From NCBI GenBank assembly GCA_934463455.1, contig CAKSJU010000129.1:1-5106 (forward strand): DNA of 5,106 nt, given 5' to 3'. Below the pieces are notes generated by a model. That model had not been told where the DNA came from. It saw only the letters and a list, made by a program, of their open reading frames with translations, and made no database searches. Position numbers and translations under genes: made by a program. Positions 1-5,106 of this stretch are shown here, one piece after another (position 1 is the first letter of the stretch; each line of letters begins with the position of its first letter). The stretch comes from an uncultured Clostridia bacterium (GTDB taxonomy: Bacteria; Bacillota; Clostridia; UBA1381).

Positions 1-12
1 TATAGTGATAAA

Positions 13-73
13 ACGGATCTGCCACATCCGTAAAACCGCATAAACTCTATATATTTGGAGTTTTGCATGTGGC
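13..73 (-). terminator. Nested inverted repeats after the activase gene, possible weak terminator
   Basis: Downstream of the activase stop codon, minus-strand RNA can form two hairpins. The first pairs 58-66 with 38-47 (nine base pairs, one bulged base at 41, ten-base loop). The second pairs 26-31 with 13-18 (ACGGAT/ATCCGT, seven-base loop) and runs into a short U-rich stretch (minus-strand TTTATC below position 13). A further arm pair, 67-73 with 21-27 (GCCACAT/ATGTGGC), encloses the first hairpin and partly overlaps the second, so two alternative folds are possible. The U-tract is short and interrupted, so this is a weak intrinsic terminator at best. It could instead be a leader or attenuator for a further minus-strand gene outside the window. 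The pairings are seen directly; the function is inferred. Confidence 0.45.
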
Positions 74-92
74 TATAAAATTAAAAACTTAA

Positions 93-980
93 CTAGTTTA
101 CGGTATCTATTCCTGCATCAATAAATATTTGTTTTACTTTACAAATTTCCTCATCATTTGGTACATTTCCTGGAAGTGTATTTTTCATATTAAGCGAGGA
201 ATATTTAGTTCCTGCATAATCATGGTAAGGGAGCACTCTTACACTTACATGATTTTTAAGTGATTTAAGAAACTCTGCTATTTTTTCCATTTCATCATCG
301 TTATACTCTGGCACATAAGGAATTCTTATTTCAATCTTTTTACCCATTTCATCTAAAAACTTTAAGTTTTCTAAGATTATTTCGTTTGTGTGTCCTGTGC
401 ATTTTTCGTGAATTTCCGGTCTGAATGCTTTCATATCATAGAGAAATAAGTCAGTATATGGCAAAACTTTTTCTATTGCCTCTCTTCCTACAAAACCAGA
501 TGTATCAACAGCAGTATGTATGCCGTGGGCTTTCATTCTCTTTAAAAGCTCTTTGCAAAATGATGCCTGTGTCAGACATTCTCCGCCGGAGAGGGTTATT
601 CCTCCCCCATAATCATAAAAATCGCTATCCTCTAAAAGTTCTTTTTCGATTAGCTCTATATCTCTTTCCTCGCCGTATAAAGTAAGGACTTTAGCGGGGC
701 AACCCTTTGTGCATTTTCCGCACAAAATACATTTTGACCTATCAAAGATGTGCTTTCCGTCATTATCAATCGAGTGTGCACCGCTCGGACAAACTAAAGC
801 ACATTTTCCACAGTTTACGCATTTATAGGAAATGTATCCTAATTGTTTTTCTTTTCCGATGCTCTCAGGATTATGACACCATACGCATTTTAAAGGACAA
901 CCCTTTAAAAAAACAGTTGTTCTGATGCCTGGTCCATCATGTACGGCAAAGTGTTTTATATCAAAAATATAGCCTTTCAT
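93..980 (-). CDS. Glycyl radical enzyme activating enzyme (radical SAM, two-ferredoxin-cluster type)
   Basis: This 295-residue cytoplasmic iron-sulfur protein reductively cleaves S-adenosylmethionine and abstracts a hydrogen from the conserved glycine of its partner GRE. The family signature is complete near the N-terminus: GPGIRTTVFLKGCPLKC, with C28, C32 and C35 forming the CX3CX2C radical SAM cluster site. An inserted ferredoxin-like domain at about residues 49-100 carries two CX2CX2CX3C motifs followed by Pro (C54, C57, C60, C64 and C84, C87, C90, C94). The SAM-binding GGE motif lies in GGGITLSGGE (125-134), and the YDMK motif is at 181-184. The 8Fe insert is typical of activases for GRE dehydratases, decarboxylases and lyases and is absent from the shorter classical PflA, which argues that the partner is not pyruvate formate-lyase. 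The start is fixed by a GGAGG site five bases upstream and by the abutting stop codon of the GRE gene. The family call is very secure; partnership with the adjacent GRE is inferred from position. Confidence 0.96.
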   Translation of the reverse strand: MKGYIFDIKHFAVHDGPGIRTTVFLKGCPLKCVWCHNPESIGKEKQLGYISYKCVNCGKCALVCPSGAHSIDNDGKHIFDRSKCILCGKCTKGCPAKVLTLYGEERDIELIEKELLEDSDFYDYGGGITLSGGECLTQASFCKELLKRMKAHGIHTAVDTSGFVGREAIEKVLPYTDLFLYDMKAFRPEIHEKCTGHTNEIILENLKFLDEMGKKIEIRIPYVPEYNDDEMEKIAEFLKSLKNHVSVRVLPYHDYAGTKYSSLNMKNTLPGNVPNDEEICKVKQIFIDAGIDTVN

Positions 981-3215
981 TTATGCCTCCAATTCTTCTG
1001 CTCTGCGGATAAATTCATCCTGATACTGTTTTTCCATCTGTGTAAAGAACCAACTCCAGCCGCTAATTCTCACCTGAAGATTTGGATATTTTTCGGGATG
1101 GATTTGTGCATCTCGAAGAATTTTTGCATCCTGAACATTGCCCTGGAAACTGTATCCGCCTCTTTTCATGAATGTACGCAAAAGACCAAGCATAGCATCT
1201 AATCCGTCATCGCCTTTTACTGCCGACGGATGGAGCATATAGTCAAACGGACATCCGTAGCCTAAGCCAGTTGCATCAATTTTTGTAACAGATTTAATAT
1301 GAGCAGTAATACCTTTTCTATCCTGACCGATTGACGCACTCATATTTTTAGAAAGTAGGTCGCCTCTTCTTCTGCCGTCAGGTGTAGCACCACATTTGTC
1401 TGCCCAGATATGAGAGTAAATAATTGATTCGCCATTTACAACAAAGTGACCGCCACGAACATTTTTTCTGCCCATGACTAATCTTGTAAATCTATCTAAA
1501 AGTTCAACTATAATGTTATCAACCTCGTCTATGTCATTTCCGTATTTATCAGGGTCATTATAGAGTATTTCTCTCATTTCCTCGTAACCAACAAAGTCAG
1601 CTTTAAGTGCATCTCTCATCTCACCGATTGTGTATTTTTTAAGGTCATAAACATACTTTTTAACCATAGCAAGCGAGTCACAAACCGTTGCATGACAACT
1701 CAAAAACATAACCGTATTTGTGTATTTTACGCCGTTATAGTATGCATCTTTACCTTGTCTTACGCTATCGGGCATACTTCCAGAATAAATTGGTGTCGGG
1801 TTAATATCCTGAAGATGTGCATCGTAAAAGTCAGAAATTGTAAATGCCTTGTGGATTAAGTATTCCGCTTGAGCGATGTATGCATTTTTAAAATCTTCAA
1901 AAGTCTTAAAGTTTAAAACGTCACCAGTATCACAACCAATTTTAGCTCCGCTAATCGGGTCAACACCATCAAAAAATGTAAGTTCAACAGCCTTTGCTAA
2001 ATTTACATACATATGCTCAGGCGTTGTTTCTTTACCGCGGGAAGCAAAGTTGTTACAACCTGTTCCAACAAGTCTTTTTGTTTCTTCTTCTGTTCTTCCA
2101 AGTCTTTCTGAAATCTTTATACCAAGCTCTTCATTTATAAATACCATACAGTTAATACCGCGTCTGATCATATCTAAGGCTTTCTTTAAGAAAGCGTCAG
2201 GAGTGTTCGGCATAACCTTGATGATGAGTTTAGGGTTAATAATGCAGGATTTATCATAAGCATCAAGCATAATATATGAAAGCTCGTTGATTAATGAATC
2301 ACCATTTTCATCAAATCCGCCAAAATATAAAGGCTGAGCGTTCTTGTGACCCTGATTTGTATATTTTTCGTAGAAATACTGGAAAAGCTCAATTACATTT
2401 TCTTTAGTAAGTCTGCCCTCTTCTAAATCTTTTTTGTAATATGGATATCCATCTACGTCAAGATTTCCGAGCGTACGCACCTGTACACCGTCTAAAAATT
2501 CCTGAAGCAGATGATATATATAGGTAAGTGCTAAATACTGATATAAGGTTTTAGGTGTTCCCTCTTTAATCTGTTCTAAGCATTCTACCACTAAAGGCAT
2601 TTTGGGGCTATCTGAAATATGCTTTTTGGCACACTCATAAAAGCGGTTCATAATGCGGATAATCGCCTTATATGATGTAATAACTGCCTCGTAGTAAATC
2701 TCCATATCCTCGTTAAGCGTACCATTTTCTTTGTGTTCATTATAAAAGCCCTCTGCTCTTTTAAGCATACCGCCAAAGCCAAGACCTATTACAGAATCCC
2801 AGTCAGGCACGCTGTGGTCGTAGTCAGGGTAATGTTCACCCGTTCCCGTTTCAATGATGTTTGCAGCTGCCTCAATATATTCCTTTGTTTTTGGAAGTTC
2901 CTTTTCCCATTGATCGCACATAAACCAAAGGAGGGGTTTTCCCACATTAAGCTCAAAGGCTTTTTTCTGTGTGAGCCATCCGCAGTAGTTAAATCCAAAC
3001 CAGTCATAAGGATTTACCTCGATTGCAGTATTATCAAGCACAAACTCTATAATTTTTGCCTTAACCTCTGTGTGATTTGCCTCCTTCATTTCTTCCATAA
3101 TGCGTTTTGCTTCACCGATTAATTCATTTCGGTCAGCTATTCCGCTATCAGGCTCAAAATTAGGATTGTCATAAAGATTAAGTTTTTCCCTATCCTCAAA
3201 AAAACGATTCCACAT
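981..3215 (-). CDS. Glycyl radical enzyme (pyruvate formate-lyase superfamily), substrate unassigned
   Basis: This 744-residue cytoplasmic enzyme belongs to the PFL-like superfamily, in which a stored glycyl radical generates a cysteine thiyl radical that attacks the substrate. The PFL-like domain covers about residues 10-600 and the C-terminal glycyl-radical domain about 620-735. Family landmarks in order are HSVPDWDSV (134-142), the catalytic loop GTGCNNF with C387, ATPDGRRRGD (610-619), and the glycyl radical loop VRISGWSWF with G719, preceded by IHPEKYPNLQ. Two features are unusual. C387 is followed by Asn-Asn, not by the Val-Glu or Ile-Glu of most characterised non-PFL GREs, and it is not the Cys-Cys pair of PFL. 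Trp follows the radical glycine where Tyr is usual. There is no N-terminal extension of the kind seen in microcompartment-targeted GREs. The ATG at 3215 is chosen over an in-frame ATG 24 codons upstream because it has a GAGGAGG site eight bases away and overlaps the transporter stop (TAATG), whereas the longer form would run into transporter coding sequence. Automatic pipelines may call this formate acetyltransferase; I would not. Confidence 0.95.
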   Translation of the reverse strand: MWNRFFEDREKLNLYDNPNFEPDSGIADRNELIGEAKRIMEEMKEANHTEVKAKIIEFVLDNTAIEVNPYDWFGFNYCGWLTQKKAFELNVGKPLLWFMCDQWEKELPKTKEYIEAAANIIETGTGEHYPDYDHSVPDWDSVIGLGFGGMLKRAEGFYNEHKENGTLNEDMEIYYEAVITSYKAIIRIMNRFYECAKKHISDSPKMPLVVECLEQIKEGTPKTLYQYLALTYIYHLLQEFLDGVQVRTLGNLDVDGYPYYKKDLEEGRLTKENVIELFQYFYEKYTNQGHKNAQPLYFGGFDENGDSLINELSYIMLDAYDKSCIINPKLIIKVMPNTPDAFLKKALDMIRRGINCMVFINEELGIKISERLGRTEEETKRLVGTGCNNFASRGKETTPEHMYVNLAKAVELTFFDGVDPISGAKIGCDTGDVLNFKTFEDFKNAYIAQAEYLIHKAFTISDFYDAHLQDINPTPIYSGSMPDSVRQGKDAYYNGVKYTNTVMFLSCHATVCDSLAMVKKYVYDLKKYTIGEMRDALKADFVGYEEMREILYNDPDKYGNDIDEVDNIIVELLDRFTRLVMGRKNVRGGHFVVNGESIIYSHIWADKCGATPDGRRRGDLLSKNMSASIGQDRKGITAHIKSVTKIDATGLGYGCPFDYMLHPSAVKGDDGLDAMLGLLRTFMKRGGYSFQGNVQDAKILRDAQIHPEKYPNLQVRISGWSWFFTQMEKQYQDEFIRRAEELEA
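986..990 (-). promoter_or_regulatory. Ribosome binding site for the activase, inside the GRE 3' end
   Basis: GGAGG lies on the minus strand five bases before the activase ATG, within the last codons of the GRE gene. The GRE stop and activase start abut (TAAATG), so ribosomes finishing the GRE can restart directly on the activase. This supports the chosen start and translational coupling. Confidence 0.8.
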
Positions 3216-4132
3216 TATTTTTTCCTCCTCAAATTTAAAATTATGATACCCGCTGAAACTAAGATAACAGCTAATAAATAATTCCATTTAAATATATTTT
3301 CACCGAGAATGAGTGCCGACATAATGACACCAAACACGGTAATTAACAAATTAAAAGACGAAATTTCCGACGCCTCAAAATATTTAAGTGGCATAAGCGA
3401 AAGTACATACGCCACAGATGATATAAACACAAGAGCCAAAAGCGTAATTATTCCCAAAACGCTTATTGTGAGAATTTTTCCTCCGTACAATATTGAGAAC
3501 AACGTTAGCATAAGTCCTCCCAAAAGCTGACCTAAGCCAACTAATTTTGCGGCAGACATTTTATCTGCACATCCTTTAGCCACAAAATAAGCAAGCGACT
3601 GGCAAATAGCCGCACAAATCATAATGCCCTCTCCGCCAAAGGTAAATTCAAAGCTAAGTCCCTCAATATTTATAACGCTAACTCCCAAAAATCCAAGTAC
3701 ACAGCCTAAGATTTTTTTTAGGTTTAGGCTATCTGTTTTAAAAAACAGACCACTTGATAAAACAATAAAGAAAACGCAAAGCTGGTCAAAAATTGCACCC
3801 TTTGAGCCGTCAATTCTGGAGAGTCCAATGTAGGTAAACGCATACTGCACAGCTGTTCCCAAAATACCGTAAATTACGCCATACTTTAGCTCGTTTTTTA
3901 AGATTTTAGTATTTTTCTCATAAAAAAACATACACCACAGCAGAGTAAAAAAACCTGAAAGCGTAAAACGAATACCTGCAACCAGACACTTTGACATATT
4001 ATCATAATCAGATATTCCAAAACTTTCCATACAAACCTTAACCAAAGGAAAAGCCGTACCCCATAAGAAAGTATAAATAATAGCAGTAATCGCTACATTT
4101 CTTTTGCTAATAAAAAAAGATTTTTCTGTCAT
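3215..4132 (-). CDS. EamA/DMT-superfamily membrane transporter
   Basis: This 305-residue integral membrane protein has about ten hydrophobic segments, near residues 13-33, 48-70, 82-103, 112-131, 139-156, 167-186, 196-215, 221-245, 253-276 and 283-300. They form the two tandem five-helix EamA repeats of the drug/metabolite transporter superfamily. Family-like features include WGTAFPLVK near the start of repeat one, Arg-Phe at 55-56 in the second helix, and SALILGENI (272-280) in repeat two, matching the LGE motif that closes the ninth helix. Length and topology are normal, and the C-terminus ends in a basic LRRKK tail. It is the first gene of the minus-strand operon and its stop overlaps the GRE start by one base, so it is probably made together with the enzyme. 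Family members move small metabolites such as amino acids, sugars, nucleotides or organic acids. Whether this one imports the GRE substrate or exports a product cannot be told from sequence. Confidence 0.93.
   Translation of the reverse strand: MTEKSFFISKRNVAITAIIYTFLWGTAFPLVKVCMESFGISDYDNMSKCLVAGIRFTLSGFFTLLWCMFFYEKNTKILKNELKYGVIYGILGTAVQYAFTYIGLSRIDGSKGAIFDQLCVFFIVLSSGLFFKTDSLNLKKILGCVLGFLGVSVINIEGLSFEFTFGGEGIMICAAICQSLAYFVAKGCADKMSAAKLVGLGQLLGGLMLTLFSILYGGKILTISVLGIITLLALVFISSVAYVLSLMPLKYFEASEISSFNLLITVFGVIMSALILGENIFKWNYLLAVILVSAGIIILNLRRKK
3224..3230 (-). promoter_or_regulatory. Ribosome binding site deciding the GRE start
   Basis: GAGGAGG on the minus strand, eight bases before the ATG at 3215, lies inside the last codons of the transporter gene. 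It selects the 744-residue GRE product over the 768-residue in-frame alternative starting at 3287. Confidence 0.85.
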
Positions 4133-4142
4133 ATTTCTCTTA

Positions 4143-4148
4143 CCCCTT
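4143..4148 (-). promoter_or_regulatory. Ribosome binding site of the transporter gene
   Basis: AAGGGG on the minus strand lies ten bases before the ATG at 4132, within a purine-rich stretch that also contains a second GGGG block further upstream. It is weaker than the GGAGG sites of the two downstream genes, but no better start lies nearby. Confidence 0.55.
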
Positions 4149-4162
4149 CCCCTTTCACCTGT

Positions 4163-4191
4163 ATTATATTAAAGTTTAGTTCCGTTTGCAA
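4163..4191 (-). promoter_or_regulatory. Probable promoter of the transporter-GRE-activase operon
   Basis: On the minus strand a TTGCAA -35 element (4186-4191) is separated by 17 bases from a perfect TATAAT -10 element (4163-4168). Transcription would begin near 4156, about 24 bases before the transporter start codon. The -35 matches the consensus at four of six positions, as often seen at promoters helped by an activator, and the divergent AraC-type gene is the natural candidate. Confidence 0.72.
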
Positions 4192-4195
4192 TATC

Positions 4196-4209
4196 AAAAT
4201 GCGTATTTT
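4196..4209. promoter_or_regulatory. Candidate regulator-binding site (short inverted repeat)
   Basis: AAAAT-GCGT-ATTTT is an inverted repeat with five-base arms. It lies four bases upstream of the -35 element of the minus-strand operon, where AraC-family activators usually bind. It touches the -35 of a possible plus-strand promoter. In such AT-rich DNA a five-base arm can arise by chance, and AraC proteins often bind direct repeats, so the call is tentative. Confidence 0.25.
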
Positions 4210-4237
4210 TGTGTTTTTACGAACAGAATTTTATAAT
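4209..4237 (+). promoter_or_regulatory. Alternative upstream promoter for the AraC-type gene
   Basis: A TTGTGT element (4209-4214) lies 17 bases before a perfect TATAAT (4232-4237). The -35 is poor (three of six) but spacing and -10 are ideal. It could act with, or instead of, the downstream promoter at 4242-4270. Confidence 0.35.
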
Positions 4238-4241
4238 CTTA

Positions 4242-4270
4242 TTGATTTTTCGGCGTTTTTATGGTAAAAT
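4242..4270 (+). promoter_or_regulatory. Probable promoter of the AraC-type regulator gene
   Basis: TTGATT (4242-4247) and TAAAAT (4265-4270) are separated by 17 bases, and TG at 4262-4263 gives an extended -10. Transcription would start near 4277, leaving a leader of about 20 bases that contains the ribosome binding site. Confidence 0.6.
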
Positions 4271-4284
4271 TAATAAAAAACACG

Positions 4285-4290
4285 AAAGGG
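4285..4290 (+). promoter_or_regulatory. Ribosome binding site of the AraC-type gene
   Basis: AAAGGG lies seven bases before the ATG at 4298 and supports that start. Confidence 0.6.
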
Positions 4291-4297
4291 TGTTTTA

Positions 4298-5083
4298 ATG
4301 TATCAGGAATTTTTTGAAAATCTTTTAGTCAGCGAAATTAAATTTGTAAATACATACGCTGTGGATAAATCTGATTACCCTATGAAAAATAGCGGAAGAT
4401 ACTCATGCGGCTTTGTTTATACCATAGAAGGAACCGAGATTTATCATTTTAAGGATAAAACAATCGAGGCAAAGCCGAACACCCTGCTGTTCATTCCAAA
4501 AGGTGAGAAATACAAAATCACGCTTGACTCAGAAAAAAGCGTTGTTATTTGTATGGATTTTGAAATTACCTCTCCGTGCAATTTAAGACCTTTTGTTTTT
4601 GTTGAAACAAAAAATAGTCTGTTTAAGCTTTTTTCCTCTGCCAAAGATGCTTGGATAAACAAAAAAAGTAACTATAAACCCCTTGTTATGTCTTATTTTT
4701 ACAGCATTTTGGCTGTGCTTTCAGACACGAGCAGGCAGTATGTATCTGGCGAAAACGAAGAAAAAATTATGCTTGCCGTAAACTATATGCACGAGCACTA
4801 CACCGAGCCTGATTTTAAAACGGAACGTTTGGGTGAGCTTTCCAAAATAAGTCAAAGATATTTACAAATACTTTTTAAAAAGAAATATGGAATTTCGCCT
4901 AAAGAATATCTTATAAATTTAAGAATAAGCATGGCAAAGGAACTACTAAAAGGCGAAAAAAATAAAATCAGTGATATTTGCTATCAAGTGGGATTTTCTG
5001 ATATTTATCACTTCAGTAAGTCATTTAAAAACAAGACAGGATATACCCCGAAAGAATATATAAAACAATCTAAGTTTTTATGA
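4298..5083 (+). CDS. AraC-family transcriptional regulator with cupin-like sensor domain
   Basis: This 261-residue DNA-binding protein has the normal two-part AraC layout. The N-terminal half (about 30-90) is a beta-rich cupin-like ligand-binding region, with GFVYTIEG leading into alternating hydrophobic strands and NTLLFIPKGEKY (61-72), matching the usual 'gd..lipp...H' turn but without a His. The middle (about 105-150) is helical and may dimerise. The C-terminal HTH_18-type domain (about 155-258) has both helix-turn-helix units, one around LGELSKISQRYLQILFKKKY (178-197) and one in ISDICYQVGFSD (224-235), followed by FSKSFKNKTGYTPKEY, the classic family signature. It is transcribed away from the transporter-GRE-activase operon and is probably its ligand-responsive regulator. 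AraC members of this type are usually activators that respond to the pathway's substrate, often a sugar or small metabolite. The ligand here is unknown. Family call secure, target inferred from position. Confidence 0.95.
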   Translation: MYQEFFENLLVSEIKFVNTYAVDKSDYPMKNSGRYSCGFVYTIEGTEIYHFKDKTIEAKPNTLLFIPKGEKYKITLDSEKSVVICMDFEITSPCNLRPFVFVETKNSLFKLFSSAKDAWINKKSNYKPLVMSYFYSILAVLSDTSRQYVSGENEEKIMLAVNYMHEHYTEPDFKTERLGELSKISQRYLQILFKKKYGISPKEYLINLRISMAKELLKGEKNKISDICYQVGFSDIYHFSKSFKNKTGYTPKEYIKQSKFL

Positions 5084-5089
5084 GGTAAA

Positions 5090-5106
5090 ATGGGTTGTAG
5101 CAAAAT
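5090..5106 (+). CDS. Possible start of a further gene, cut by the window edge
   Basis: Just after the regulator stop, GAGG (5082-5085, overlapping the TGA) precedes an ATG at 5090 by four bases. The visible codons read Met-Gly-Cys-Ser-Lys and then the window ends. The spacing is short but workable, and the placement would make it co-transcribed with the regulator. Only five codons are visible, so no product can be suggested and the start may be chance. Confidence 0.3.

Noticed and set aside
1..92. tRNA or mobile-element end at the left edge because of the inverted repeats
   Set aside because: No cloverleaf, anticodon arm or CCA-type acceptor stem fits, and no transposase or matching repeat is found elsewhere in the window.
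1876..2259. Plus-strand open frame of 127 codons
   Set aside because: It lies fully antisense to the catalytic region of the GRE, has no convincing ribosome binding site, and its translation matches no family I recognise.
2733..3122. Plus-strand open frame of 129 codons
   Set aside because: It is antisense to the N-terminal part of the GRE; the Cys/Phe/His-rich translation is typical of a shadow frame.
981..3215. Annotation of the large enzyme as pyruvate formate-lyase (PflB)
   Set aside because: The Cys-Cys pair of PFL is absent and the neighbouring activase has the ferredoxin insert that classical PflA lacks.
93..3215. Assignment as choline, propanediol, glycerol, isethionate or hydroxyphenylacetate GRE
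   Set aside because: All of these have Glu two residues after the catalytic Cys, but this protein has Asn there. No accessory genes of those pathways are present either.
3216..3287. N-terminal extension of the GRE by 24 codons to an in-frame ATG at 3287
   Set aside because: The added residues (MELFISCYLSFSGYHNF...) overlap the end of the transporter gene, have no ribosome binding site, and do not look like a GRE N-terminus. The ATG at 3215 has a GAGGAGG site eight bases away.
4444..4662. Minus-strand open frame of 72 codons inside the AraC-type gene
   Set aside because: It is antisense to a clearly conserved regulator with no start signals of its own.

Overview
The window is AT-rich, with strong GGAGG-type ribosome binding sites and tightly packed genes. 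Together with an oxygen-sensitive glycyl radical enzyme (GRE), this suggests an obligately or facultatively anaerobic low-GC Firmicute, most likely a clostridial gut or sediment bacterium. That placement is inferred from composition and gene content, not from a marker gene.

Layout: a small divergent module fills the window. On the minus strand, starting from a good sigma-A-type promoter at about 4163-4191, lie three genes with no spacing between them: a 10-TM EamA/DMT-family transporter (3215-4132), a 744-residue GRE (981-3215) and its two-cluster radical SAM activating enzyme (93-980). The transporter stop and GRE start overlap as TAATG. The GRE stop and activase start abut as TAAATG. On the plus strand an AraC-family regulator with an N-terminal cupin-like sensor half (4298-5083) is read divergently from its own promoter. 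The 165-bp intergenic region carries both promoters and a candidate operator. A nested set of inverted repeats (13-73) follows the activase gene, and a start codon for a possible further gene sits at the right edge (5090).

How the genes probably work together: the AraC regulator senses a small molecule and switches the divergent operon. The EamA protein moves the substrate or product across the membrane. The activase installs the glycyl radical on the GRE, which then performs radical chemistry on an unknown substrate. The two-ferredoxin-cluster activase argues against ordinary pyruvate formate-lyase.

The main point of interest is the GRE active site. Its thiyl-radical cysteine lies in a Gly-Cys-Asn-Asn context. 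This is neither the Cys-Cys of pyruvate formate-lyase nor the Cys-x-Glu of the known dehydratases, decarboxylases and C-N/C-S lyases. The glycyl-radical loop has Trp where Tyr is usual. No shell-protein or aldehyde-dehydrogenase genes are visible and the GRE has no N-terminal extension, so a microcompartment-based pathway is not indicated here. The substrate cannot be named from sequence alone.
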